From Limimaricola sp027213785 (GTDB lineage Bacteria > Pseudomonadota > Alphaproteobacteria > Rhodobacterales > Rhodobacteraceae): DNA of 64,000 nt. The stretch spans positions 992,001 through 1,056,000 of the forward strand of contig NZ_CP193755.1 in assembly GCF_050847355.1 (NCBI RefSeq), read 5' to 3'. Of the stretch, positions 32,290 to 39,696 are shown one piece after another; within the stretch, counting starts at the first letter, position 1, and each line of letters starts with the position of its first letter. The notes below the pieces were generated by a model. That model was given only the letters and a program-made list of their open reading frames with translations. It was not told the DNA's origin and made no database searches. A program made the translations under genes and the position numbers.

Positions 32290-33678
32290 ATGGACGACCA
32301 GATCGAAAGCCACGAGCCGGACAGCGACGAGGACGATTTCGGCCTTCCGGCGCGGCTCTTCGACGAGGTGCTCGACGCGGTCGAGGCCGGCGATGCGGCG
32401 CGGCTCGACACGATCTTCGCGCCGCTCCACCCCGCCGATATCGCTGACCTGCTTGAGCAGATCGACGCGCGAGATCGCCGCGCGCTGCTGGCCCTTTGGA
32501 AGGGCGGGATGGATGGCGAGATCCTCTCGGAACTCGACGACAACCTTCGCGAGGAGATCATCCAGTCGCTCGCGCCGACGGAGCTGGCCGAGGCGGTTCG
32601 CGAACTCGAATCCGATGACGTGGTCGACCTCGTCGAGTATCTCGACGAGGATCAGCAGGCCGCCGTGCTCGACGCGCTGGCCGCCACCGACCGGATCGCG
32701 GTCGAAAAGGCGCTGGCCTATCCGGAGGAATCCGCCGGCCGCCTGATGCAGGTCGAGGTGGTGCGCGCGCCCGAACATTGGACCGTGGGCGAGGCGATCG
32801 ATTTCCTGCGCCGCTCGGATACGCTGCCGGATCAGTTCTACCACGTCATGCTAGTCGATCCGCGCATGAAGCCCGTGGGCTACGTGCAGATCGGGCGGCT
32901 CCTGTCCAAGCCCCGCTCGACGCCACTGCGCGACATCACCGAAGAGAGCTTTCGCACCTTTCATATCGAGGATGACGAGGGTGCGGTGGCTTACGCCTTC
33001 AACCAGTATCACCTGATCTCGGCACCGGTCGTCGATGACGACGACCGGCTGGTCGGCGTGATCACCATCGACGACGCGATGAACGTGCTCGACGAGGAGC
33101 ACGAGGAGGACATCCTTCGCCTCGCCGGCGTCGGCGGCGAGAGCGAACTGTCGGATTCGGTGCGCGAAACCACCAAGCAGCGGCTGCCATGGCTCGCGGT
33201 GAATCTCGGCACGGCGATCATCGCCTCGCTGGTCATCTCGTTGTTCGAGGAGACCATCGCCGGTCTCGTGGCCCTTGCCGTGCTGATGCCGATCGTCGCC
33301 TCGATGGGCGGCAATGCGGGGACCCAGTCGCTCACCGTCGCGGTGCGCGCCATCGCCACGCGCGACCTGACCACCTCGAACGTCTGGCGGGTGATCCGGC
33401 GCGAGGTGGCGGTGGGGCTGATCAACGGGCTGGCCTTCGCCGTGGTGATGGGGATCGTCGGCCTCGTCTGGTTCGGCTCGCCGATGCTCGGCGCGGTGAT
33501 CGCCGTGGCCATGGTGATCAACCTCGTGGTGGCGGGGCTGTCGGGTGTGGTCGTGCCGGTCGTGCTCGACCGCTTCGGCATCGACCCGGCACTGGCCTCG
33601 GGCACCTTCGTGACCACGGTCACGGACGTGGTGGGCTTCTTCGCCTTTCTCGGCCTCGCCTCGGTGATCCTGCTATGA
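32290..33678 (+). CDS. mgtE: Magnesium transporter MgtE
   Basis: A 462-residue Mg channel. The N-terminal superhelical MgtE_N domain (LHPADIADLLEQIDARDRRALL, LESDDVVDLVEYLDEDQQ) is followed by a pair of CBS domains (about residues 145-265) and five membrane helices with LMPIVASMGGNAGTQSLTVAVRAI, the conserved pore segment. Cytoplasmic Mg bound between the CBS and N domains closes the channel, so regulation is mainly by the protein itself. ATG 32290 has ggag six bases upstream. No M-box riboswitch is seen before it. Its stop overlaps the next gene's ATG by 4 bases. Confidence 0.95.
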   Translation: MDDQIESHEPDSDEDDFGLPARLFDEVLDAVEAGDAARLDTIFAPLHPADIADLLEQIDARDRRALLALWKGGMDGEILSELDDNLREEIIQSLAPTELAEAVRELESDDVVDLVEYLDEDQQAAVLDALAATDRIAVEKALAYPEESAGRLMQVEVVRAPEHWTVGEAIDFLRRSDTLPDQFYHVMLVDPRMKPVGYVQIGRLLSKPRSTPLRDITEESFRTFHIEDDEGAVAYAFNQYHLISAPVVDDDDRLVGVITIDDAMNVLDEEHEEDILRLAGVGGESELSDSVRETTKQRLPWLAVNLGTAIIASLVISLFEETIAGLVALAVLMPIVASMGGNAGTQSLTVAVRAIATRDLTTSNVWRVIRREVAVGLINGLAFAVVMGIVGLVWFGSPMLGAVIAVAMVINLVVAGLSGVVVPVVLDRFGIDPALASGTFVTTVTDVVGFFAFLGLASVILL

Positions 33679-34241
33679 GCGGCATCACCGGCCTTGCCGC
33701 TCGCAAGAAGGCCGCGCGCGAGGCGGCGTTTCTGCGCCGCGAACTGGCGCACCGTTCCGCCAGCACCCAGGCCGAACACTTGACCCGCTGGCTGCTGGAA
33801 CTCCCGGCGCGACCGATCGCGGGCTACATGCCAATGCGCAGCGAGATCGACCCGCTGCCCGCCATGGAGGCCGCATCCTCCCATGCACGCATCGGCGTGC
33901 CGGTGATCGAGGGGGCGGGGCGGCCGCTGCGGTTTCGCGAATGGACCCCGGGCTGCGCGCTCGAAGAGGGGCATTTCGGCGCGCATGTCCCGGTGGCGGG
34001 CGAGTGGATCACGCCCGAGATCGTCATCGTGCCGCTGGTGGCCTTCGACCGGCATGGGCACAGGCTCGGCTATGGCGGCGGTTTCTACGACCGGACACTT
34101 GAACGGTTGCGGGCCTCGGGTCCGGTCACGGCGGTGGGTTTCGCCTTCGCCGCGCAGGAGGCGGAGGAGATTCCGGTCGAACCCACGGACCAACCGCTGG
34201 ACCTGATCGTGACCGAAACCGGAATCGTCGTACCGGGCTGA
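33675..34241 (+). CDS. 5-formyltetrahydrofolate cyclo-ligase
   Basis: A 188-residue ATP-dependent enzyme (YgfA/MTHFS family) that converts 5-formyl-THF to 5,10-methenyl-THF. The C-terminal signature PLVAFDRHGHRLGYGGGFYDRTL, with the substrate-binding GYGGGFYDR, is diagnostic, and GYMPMRSEIDPLPAM is also typical. The start overlaps mgtE by 4 bases, so coupling is likely although the functions differ. No 6S RNA-like structure is obvious around the gene. The 136 bp after it hold no gene. Confidence 0.93.
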   Translation: MSGITGLAARKKAAREAAFLRRELAHRSASTQAEHLTRWLLELPARPIAGYMPMRSEIDPLPAMEAASSHARIGVPVIEGAGRPLRFREWTPGCALEEGHFGAHVPVAGEWITPEIVIVPLVAFDRHGHRLGYGGGFYDRTLERLRASGPVTAVGFAFAAQEAEEIPVEPTDQPLDLIVTETGIVVPG

Positions 34242-34377
34242 GCCGGGCTGGCGGAACGGGCGGTTCGTTACGGCCCCTGCCGGCGGATCGGGCGGTTCGC
34301 GCGGCATCGCAACGTGACATCGCATGGTGGCGACGCTTCGCTTGCCCTTTGCAAATGGCCGCCCTAACACCGACGGA

Positions 34378-35193
34378 ATGAAAATATTGTTCCTTGGCGA
34401 CGTGATGGGTCGCGGTGGCCGGCAGGCCGTGGCGGAGCGGCTCCCGGGCCTGCGCCGCGACTGGCGGCTCGATTTCGTGGTGGTCAACGGCGAGAACGCC
34501 ACCGGCGGGCGCGGTCTCTCGACCGAGCATGCCAAGGGCCTTCTCGAAGCGGGCGCCGATGTCATCACGCTGGGCGATCATGCCTTCGACCAGAAGGACA
34601 TGCTGCGGTTCTGCGAGGCCGAGCCGCGTATCATCCGGCCGCTGAACTACTCCAAATCCGCCCCCGGCACCGGCGCGCGGGTGTTCGAGGCGACGCGGGG
34701 CCGCAAGGTTCTGGTGGCGCAGGTTCTGGGGCAGGTCTTCATGAGCCGTCCCTATGACGATCCCTTCTCGGCGTTGGAGCCGGTACTCAAGGCGCACCCG
34801 CCGGGGGGCGCGGTCGCGGCGAGCCTGATCGACATCCATTGCGAGGCGACGAGCGAGAAGATGGGCGTGGGGCATTTCTGCGACGGTCGCGCCTCGATCG
34901 TGGTGGGGACTCACACCCATGTGCCCACGGCCGACACGACGATCCTGCCGCGCGGCACCGCCTTCCAGTCGGATGCCGGCATGTGCGGCGATTACGACAG
35001 CGTCATCGGCATGCAGAAGGACGAGCCGCTCAGGCGCTTCGTCACCGGCATGCCGGGCGGGCGCTTCACCCCGGCGATGGAGGAGGTCACCCTGTGCGGC
35101 CTCTATGTCGAGACCGACGACCGCACCGGCCTCGCCTCGCGGGTGGAGATGGTGCGACAGGGCGGCCGGTTGTCGCAGACAGGCCCCGCGTGA
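34378..35193 (+). CDS. YmdB-like metallophosphoesterase
   Basis: A 271-residue member of the TIGR00282/YmdB family of dimetal phosphodiesterases, linked to 2',3'-cyclic nucleotide hydrolysis in Bacillus. ILFLGDVMGRGGR carries the first metal aspartate, VVVNGENATGG the Asn/Glu bridge, ITLGDHAFDQKD (more often GNH in the family) the general acid histidine, and VVGTHTHVPTAD the last histidines. ATG 34378 (MKILFLG) is the family start; its ribosome site is weak. It reads in the same direction as the cyclo-ligase and the SLC13 transporter. Confidence 0.9.
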   Translation: MKILFLGDVMGRGGRQAVAERLPGLRRDWRLDFVVVNGENATGGRGLSTEHAKGLLEAGADVITLGDHAFDQKDMLRFCEAEPRIIRPLNYSKSAPGTGARVFEATRGRKVLVAQVLGQVFMSRPYDDPFSALEPVLKAHPPGGAVAASLIDIHCEATSEKMGVGHFCDGRASIVVGTHTHVPTADTTILPRGTAFQSDAGMCGDYDSVIGMQKDEPLRRFVTGMPGGRFTPAMEEVTLCGLYVETDDRTGLASRVEMVRQGGRLSQTGPA

Positions 35194-35259
35194 GATTTCG
35201 GCCATCGGCCATAGTAGAGTTCCGGCCGTGACACTCGGCCGCCCCGGAAGGTTTTGACG

Positions 35260-37038
35260 ATGTTCGGCATTTCCCTGTCGTCCGAGGCCGAAGCGATCGC
35301 CGCGATGCTGATCGTGCTGGCCATGTTCCTGGCGTTCCTGCGCGAGATCTATCCCGTCGAGGTGGTGGCGATCACCGGCGCCATCACCATGCTGGTTCTG
35401 GGCATCCTGCCCGAGGCCGCAGCCATCGGCATTTTCGCCAACCCGGCCCCGTGGACCATCGCCGCGCTTTTCGTGGTGGTGGGTGCCCTCGTGCGGACCG
35501 GTGCGCTCGACTGGATCTCGGCCCAGGCCGCCCGTCATGTCGAAAAGCGTCCCAGAACGACGCTGATCACGCTCACCTTCACCGTGCTCGCCATGTCGGC
35601 CTTCATCAACAACACGCCGATCGTGGTGGTGATGATCCCGATCTTCGTGCGTCTTTCGGCGCAGATGGGGCATCAGCCTTCGAAGCTGCTGATCCCGCTG
35701 AGCTACTTTGCCATCTTCGGCGGCATGCTGACGCTGATCGGCACCTCGACCAACCTGCTGGTCGACGGCGTGGTGCAGGCCGCCGGCATGGAGCCTTTCG
35801 GCATCTTCGAGATCACCGGCGCCGGGCTGCTCATGGCCGGTGTAGCGGTGGCCTATCTGGGGCTGATCGGCCGCAAGCTGCTGCCGGACCGGGATTCCAT
35901 GGCGGGCCTGCTTTCGGGCAAGTCGAAGATGCGCTTCTTCACCGAGGCGGTGATTCCGCCCGACAGCAACCTGATCGGCCGCGAGGTCACCGACGTGCAA
36001 CTGTTCAAGCGCGAGGGCGTGCGGCTGATCGACGTGGTGCGCGGCGACGCCTCGCTCCGGCGCAACCTCACCGGCGTCACGCTCGAGGTCGGCGACCGGG
36101 TGGTGCTGCGAACCGCGATGACCGAACTTCTGTCCCTTCAGGCCAACAAGAGCCTGCGCCGCGTCGATCAGGTGTCGGCGGTGGAAACCACCACGGTCGA
36201 GGTGCTGATCACGCCCGACTGCCGCATGGTGGGCCGCAAGCTCGGCGATCTGCGCCTGCGCCGCCGCTACGGCGTCTATACCCTTGCGGTCCATCGCCGC
36301 GACAAGAACATCGGGCGCCAGATCGACGATCTGGTGGTGCGGGTCGGTGACACGCTGCTGCTCGAAGGTGCGATGGCCGACATCCAGCGACTCGCGACTG
36401 ACATGAACCTCGTCAATGTCGCCCAGCCGACCGAGCGTGCCTATCGCCGCAGCCATGCGCCGATCGTGCTCGCCGTGCTCTTTGCCATCGTCGGCCTCTC
36501 GGCGATCGGTGTCGCCAACATCGCGGTAATGAGCTTCATCGGCGTGGCGGTGGTGCTGCTGACCCGCTGCATCGACGCCGACGAGGCGTTCGGCTTCATC
36601 GACGGGCGCTTGCTGGCGCTGATCTTCGGGATGCTGGCGGTGGGGGCGGGGCTCGACCACTCCGGCGCGGTATCGCTGCTGGTCGAGTGGCTGACACCCG
36701 GTCTCATGCACCTGCCGAGCTGGGCGCTGGTGCTGGTTGTCTATCTGCTGGCCTCCGTGTTGACCGAGATCGTATCGAACAACGCCGTGGCGGTGATCCT
36801 GACGCCAGTGGCGATCGGACTGGCGCAGGCTCTGGGTGTCGATCCGCGGCCGTTGATCGTGGCGGTGATGTTCGGCGCCTCGGCCGCCTTCGCGACGCCG
36901 ATCGGCTATCAGACCAACACGCTGGTCTACGGGCCGGGGGGCTACAAGTTCTCCGACTTCCTGAAGATCGGCGTGCCGCTCAACGTGCTGACCGCGCTGA
37001 CCGCCTCGCTGGTGATTCCACTGTTCTTCCCGCTTTGA
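35260..37038 (+). CDS. SLC13/DASS-family transporter with two RCK_C (TrkA-C) domains
   Basis: A 592-residue membrane protein. Membrane helices flank a central soluble part (about residues 220-395) with two TrkA-C-like regulatory domains (GREVTDVQLFKREGVRLIDVVRGD and GRKLGDLRLRRRYGVYTLAVHRRD). The two SLC13 repeats each carry the Ser-Asn-Thr/NNTP-type signature: FINNTPIVVVMIPIF with GTSTNLLVDG, and TEIVSNNAVAVILTPVA with PIGYQTNTLVYGPGGYKFSDFLKIG. It probably cotransports sodium with sulfate, dicarboxylates or a related anion; the substrate is not fixed by sequence. ATG 35260 follows ggaagg; a TTG six bases earlier is less likely. Confidence 0.88.
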   Translation: MFGISLSSEAEAIAAMLIVLAMFLAFLREIYPVEVVAITGAITMLVLGILPEAAAIGIFANPAPWTIAALFVVVGALVRTGALDWISAQAARHVEKRPRTTLITLTFTVLAMSAFINNTPIVVVMIPIFVRLSAQMGHQPSKLLIPLSYFAIFGGMLTLIGTSTNLLVDGVVQAAGMEPFGIFEITGAGLLMAGVAVAYLGLIGRKLLPDRDSMAGLLSGKSKMRFFTEAVIPPDSNLIGREVTDVQLFKREGVRLIDVVRGDASLRRNLTGVTLEVGDRVVLRTAMTELLSLQANKSLRRVDQVSAVETTTVEVLITPDCRMVGRKLGDLRLRRRYGVYTLAVHRRDKNIGRQIDDLVVRVGDTLLLEGAMADIQRLATDMNLVNVAQPTERAYRRSHAPIVLAVLFAIVGLSAIGVANIAVMSFIGVAVVLLTRCIDADEAFGFIDGRLLALIFGMLAVGAGLDHSGAVSLLVEWLTPGLMHLPSWALVLVVYLLASVLTEIVSNNAVAVILTPVAIGLAQALGVDPRPLIVAVMFGASAAFATPIGYQTNTLVYGPGGYKFSDFLKIGVPLNVLTALTASLVIPLFFPL

Positions 37039-37113
37039 TGGACCGCTTGCCCCCTTCGCGGGGGGTGGCATATAGAGACCCGGACTTTCGCATATCACGA
37101 CAGGAGCCCCGCC

Positions 37114-37863
37114 ATGGCCGGCCATTCCAAATGGGCCAACATCCAGCACCGCAAGGGGCGGCAGGACGCCGCGCGCTCCAAGCTGTTCTCGAAGCTCTCC
37201 AAGGAGATCACCGTCGCCGCCAAGATGGGCGACCCCGATCCCGACAAGAACCCGCGCCTGCGCATGGCCGTGAAGGAGGCCAAGTCGGTCTCCGTCCCCA
37301 AGGACGTGATCGACCGCGCCATCAAGAAGTCTCAGGGCGGTGACGCGGAGAGCTATGACGAGATCCGCTACGAGGGCTACGGTCCCGGCGGCGTCGCCGT
37401 CATCGTCGAGGCGATGACCGACAACCGCAACCGGACCGCCTCGAACGTGCGCTCGACCTTCGGCAAGAGCGGCGGCAATCTCGGCGAGACCGGCTCGGTG
37501 TCCTTCATGTTCGATCGCAAGGGCGAAATCCACTACAAGGCCGAGGTCGGCGATGCCGACACGGTGATGATGGCCGCGATCGAGGCCGGCGCCGAGGATG
37601 TCGAGAGCGACGAGGACGGCCACTGGATCTACTGCGCCGACACCGATCTCAACGAGGTGGCGACGGCGCTCGAGGCTTCGCTCGGCGAGAGCGAGACCAC
37701 CAAGCTGATCTGGAAGCCGCAGAACCGCACGCCGCTCGACGCCGAGGAGTTCGCCAAGCTGATGAAGCTGGTGGAAACGCTCGAGGATGACGACGACGTG
37801 CAGACCGTCACCACCAATGTCGAGGCCTCCGACGAGGTGATGCAGGCCTATGCCGAGGGCTGA
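37114..37863 (+). CDS. yebC: YebC/PmpR-family protein (TACO1-like)
   Basis: A 249-residue protein. AGHSKWANIQHRKGRQDAARSK at the start is diagnostic, with the TACO1/YebC fold through the full length and an acidic stretch at the end (TLEDDDDVQTVTTNVEASDEV). The family was long annotated as transcription regulators; more recent work links YebC proteins to translation of problem sequences such as polyproline, which would match EF-P elsewhere in the window. In many bacteria it adjoins ruvC, which is not seen here. ATG 37114 follows aggagcc. Confidence 0.95.
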   Translation: MAGHSKWANIQHRKGRQDAARSKLFSKLSKEITVAAKMGDPDPDKNPRLRMAVKEAKSVSVPKDVIDRAIKKSQGGDAESYDEIRYEGYGPGGVAVIVEAMTDNRNRTASNVRSTFGKSGGNLGETGSVSFMFDRKGEIHYKAEVGDADTVMMAAIEAGAEDVESDEDGHWIYCADTDLNEVATALEASLGESETTKLIWKPQNRTPLDAEEFAKLMKLVETLEDDDDVQTVTTNVEASDEVMQAYAEG

Positions 37864-37931
37864 GGTCTAGCCGACTGCGCGGCAAGGCGATCCGAACGCC
37901 GGGGACCTTGACGGGTCTTCGGCGTTTCGCG

Positions 37932-38537
37932 TTACAGCGCCGCGAGGATCGGCCACAGCGTGGCGACGAGCAGCGCCGCCATGACGATGTTGAAGATGCG
38001 CAGCCGCAGCGGGTCCGACAGCAGCCGGCGCAACCCCTGTCCCAGCACGGTCCAGAGCCCGGCCGAAACCGTGCCCATCGCCGCGAAGACCGCGACCACG
38101 AGCGCGACGCCGAACAGCCCGGCATCCCCCACATAGGCGCTGGTCGCGGTCACCGACATCGCCCATGCCTTGGGGTTGACCCATTGGAAGGCCGCGGCCT
38201 GCAGGAAGGTCAGCGGCCGCCCTTCGGTCTCGGGTGCGTCCGCCGATTTCGGGGCGGCCGTGGCGATCTTCCAGGCCAGCCAGAGCAGGAATCCGATCGA
38301 GATGACCCGGAGCACGGTGGTCAGCACCGGCCAGATCTCGAACACCCGCGCCAGCCCTAGCCCGACGAGCCCCGCCATCGCGGCGAAGCCAAGCGCCACC
38401 CCCGCCATGTGCGGCACCGAGCGGCGCAGGCCGAAATTGGCGCCGGATGCCATGAGCATCAGGTTGTTCGGCCCCGGGGTGAACAGGGTGACGAGGGCGA
38501 AGCCCATCAAGGCAGGGAGGAGCGAGTGCGCGGTCAT
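37932..38537 (-). CDS. LysE/RhtB-family amino acid exporter
   Basis: A 201-residue membrane protein with six helices. ALVTLFTPGPNNLMLMASGANFGLRRSVPHMAGVALGF is the LysE family signature (TPGPN), followed by FQWVNPKAWAMSVTA, also conserved. It exports amino acids or similar small molecules; the substrate is unknown. ATG 38537 (MTAHSLLP) is the family start. It lies on the same strand as, and directly downstream of, the hairpin RNA array, whose last hairpin with its T-rich tail (38576-38622) should separate the transcripts. Confidence 0.88.
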   Translation of the reverse strand: MTAHSLLPALMGFALVTLFTPGPNNLMLMASGANFGLRRSVPHMAGVALGFAAMAGLVGLGLARVFEIWPVLTTVLRVISIGFLLWLAWKIATAAPKSADAPETEGRPLTFLQAAAFQWVNPKAWAMSVTATSAYVGDAGLFGVALVVAVFAAMGTVSAGLWTVLGQGLRRLLSDPLRLRIFNIVMAALLVATLWPILAAL

Positions 38538-38575
38538 GCGCGCCAATCTGCACCGCGGGGCGAAAATGGAAAGGC

Positions 38576-38622
38576 CCAAAACGAGAAACGGCGACGCCCA
38601 GGGAGGAGGAGGGGCGCCGCCG
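38576..38622 (-). terminator. Last array hairpin plus T-rich tail, likely terminator of the RNA array
   Basis: Read on the minus strand, the hairpin CGGCGGCGCCC-loop-GGGCGTCGCCG (one G-U pair) is followed by TTTCTCGTTTTGG. An array member thus doubles as a rho-independent terminator before lysE. The T run is interrupted, so some read-through is possible. Confidence 0.6.
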
Positions 38623-39153
38623 TCTGTACCGGTCGGCGGATCCTCAGGGAGGAGGAGGAGAACCCGCTGCCGTCTCGGTCGACCGGCACGAACCAGGGAG
38701 GAGGAGGGCCCGGCCGGTCTATGCAACGAATGCCGTTTTGGGAGGAGGGGCATCCGTATCCTGTGCGACCGGCGGGGTCAGGGAGGAGGAGGACCCCGCC
38801 GGTCTGATGCGCGCCGTTCCAGGGAGGAGGAGGGAACGGCCCGTATTCGAATTTCGCGAGCGACGGGACAGGGAGGAGGAGGTCCCGTCGCTCTGATCCG
38901 CGTGCGCTCCAAGGGAGGAGGAGAAGCGCCCGTGGTGTGCGACCGGCTGGGTCAGGGAGGAGGAGGACCCTGCCGGTCTGATCTACGTGCACGCCCCAGG
39001 GAGGAGGAGGGGGCGGCCCGTAACTCTGTCGTTCTTCAAGGCGACGGCATCAGGGAGGAGGAAGATGCCGTCGCCTCGTTGCGGGCCACCCAGGGAGGAG
39101 GAGGGGCGGGACCGCGGCTCGCGACCGGTTCAGGGAGGAGGAGGAACCGGTCG
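38589..39153 (-). ncRNA. Array of 13 CCUCCUCCC hairpins (CcsR/'cuckoo' sRNA family)
   Basis: Thirteen tandem hairpins follow the DUF1127 gene. The plus-strand motif gggaggagg starts at 38601, 38647, 38696, 38740, 38781, 38822, 38871, 38913, 38955, 38999, 39053, 39093 and 39133 (spacing 40-54). On the minus strand each loop is CUCCUCCUCCCU or nearly so, identical in core to the anti-Shine-Dalgarno end of 16S rRNA. Stems differ in sequence but both arms change together; the stems at 38781, 38871 and 39053 are perfect over 12-13 bp. Eight plus-strand A-C mismatches become G-U pairs on the minus strand, so that strand is the transcript. Strong and weak stems alternate, giving units of about 88 bases with two hairpins. 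This matches the stress-induced CcsR RNAs of Rhodobacter sphaeroides. Confidence 0.88.
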
Positions 39154-39168
39154 GGAACTGGGAAACTT

Positions 39169-39378
39169 TTACTTGGCCTCGGCGGCCTCGATCGCGATCC
39201 GCTTGATCATCGAGCGGCTGATGCCGAGATCGGCGAGGTCGCGATCGGTCAGCGCCTGCAGCTCGTTATAAGTCGAGCGATAGATCTTGTTCTTCGCCAC
39301 GCGGTCGGCCAGAGTGGCGCGGAAGGCGGCGATGCGCTGGCCAAGGCCGGCGCTGCGGGTTTCGGTCGTGTATGCCAT
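39169..39378 (-). CDS. DUF1127 small RNA-binding protein (CcaF1-like)
   Basis: A 69-residue basic protein. KNKIYRSTYNELQALTDRDLADLGISRSMIKRIAIEAAEAK is the DUF1127 signature with its arginine-rich turn. In Rhodobacter sphaeroides the DUF1127 protein CcaF1 is encoded directly upstream of the CcsR RNAs, binds RNA and affects their maturation; the same order here (the stop is 16 bp from the first hairpin) supports that role. ATG 39378 (MAYTTETRS) is chosen because agagg lies 8 bases before it; an ATG six codons earlier overlaps that site. Likely the first gene of a transcript that is then cut into mRNA and sRNAs. Confidence 0.88.
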   Translation of the reverse strand: MAYTTETRSAGLGQRIAAFRATLADRVAKNKIYRSTYNELQALTDRDLADLGISRSMIKRIAIEAAEAK

Positions 39379-39492
39379 GTCGCATACCTCTTTCATTCGG
39401 GGCCCAATCGGCGGGCCGGTCTGCTCGGTTCTGGTCGATCCCAGATCTCGGGACCGGTCGTCGAAGGCGCCGTATTGCGTCTTCGAGGATCA

Positions 39493-39519
39493 AAATAGCC
39501 ACGTGCTGCGGATGCACAA
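39493..39519 (-). promoter_or_regulatory. Candidate stress-sigma (RpoH-type) promoter of the DUF1127-sRNA operon
   Basis: On the minus strand TTGTGC (39514-39519), 15 bases, CTATTT (39493-39498) lies 115 bp before the DUF1127 start. The form TTG...CTATnT is like alphaproteobacterial RpoH promoters, and the R. sphaeroides locus is known to be RpoHI/RpoHII-controlled. The match is modest. The remaining 39399-39696 stretch also has to hold the promoter of mrp; I see no other feature in it. Confidence 0.4.
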
Positions 39520-39696
39520 TCCCTCGGAACGGCAATGCTGCTATGCAGCGAGCGCATGGTAAAAATTTCATGAAAACATGGACTTCCTTAGCGTAACGTC
39601 AGGGTTTTCATGGCTGCTTGCGCATTGGGCGGCAAAGCACGAGTCTTGCGCGGCAATCGGGCAGCGCCCTGATGGAACATAGGAAACGGAACCGAG

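Noticed and set aside
32239..33678. Magnesium-sensing leader (M-box) before mgtE
   Set aside because: The 109-bp divergent region is too short and lacks the conserved M-box core; MgtE gating by its own domains suffices.
34126..37623. Minus-strand frame of 1165 codons
   Set aside because: It is an antisense shadow of the YmdB, SLC13 and yebC genes in GC-rich DNA. The His/Arg/Gln-rich composition is typical of such shadows and there is no domain.
38589..39153. CRISPR array or minisatellite
   Set aside because: Only 9-12 bases repeat, while the flanks are inverted copies of each other. Spacers are too short and self-complementary for CRISPR, and no cas genes are near. The structure is hairpin RNA.
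38170..39498. Long plus-strand reading frame (442 codons) through the hairpin array
   Set aside because: It runs across the start of lysE, the array and the DUF1127 gene on the other strand. The product is repetitive (GGG/EEE/RRR) because of the loop motif and resembles no family.
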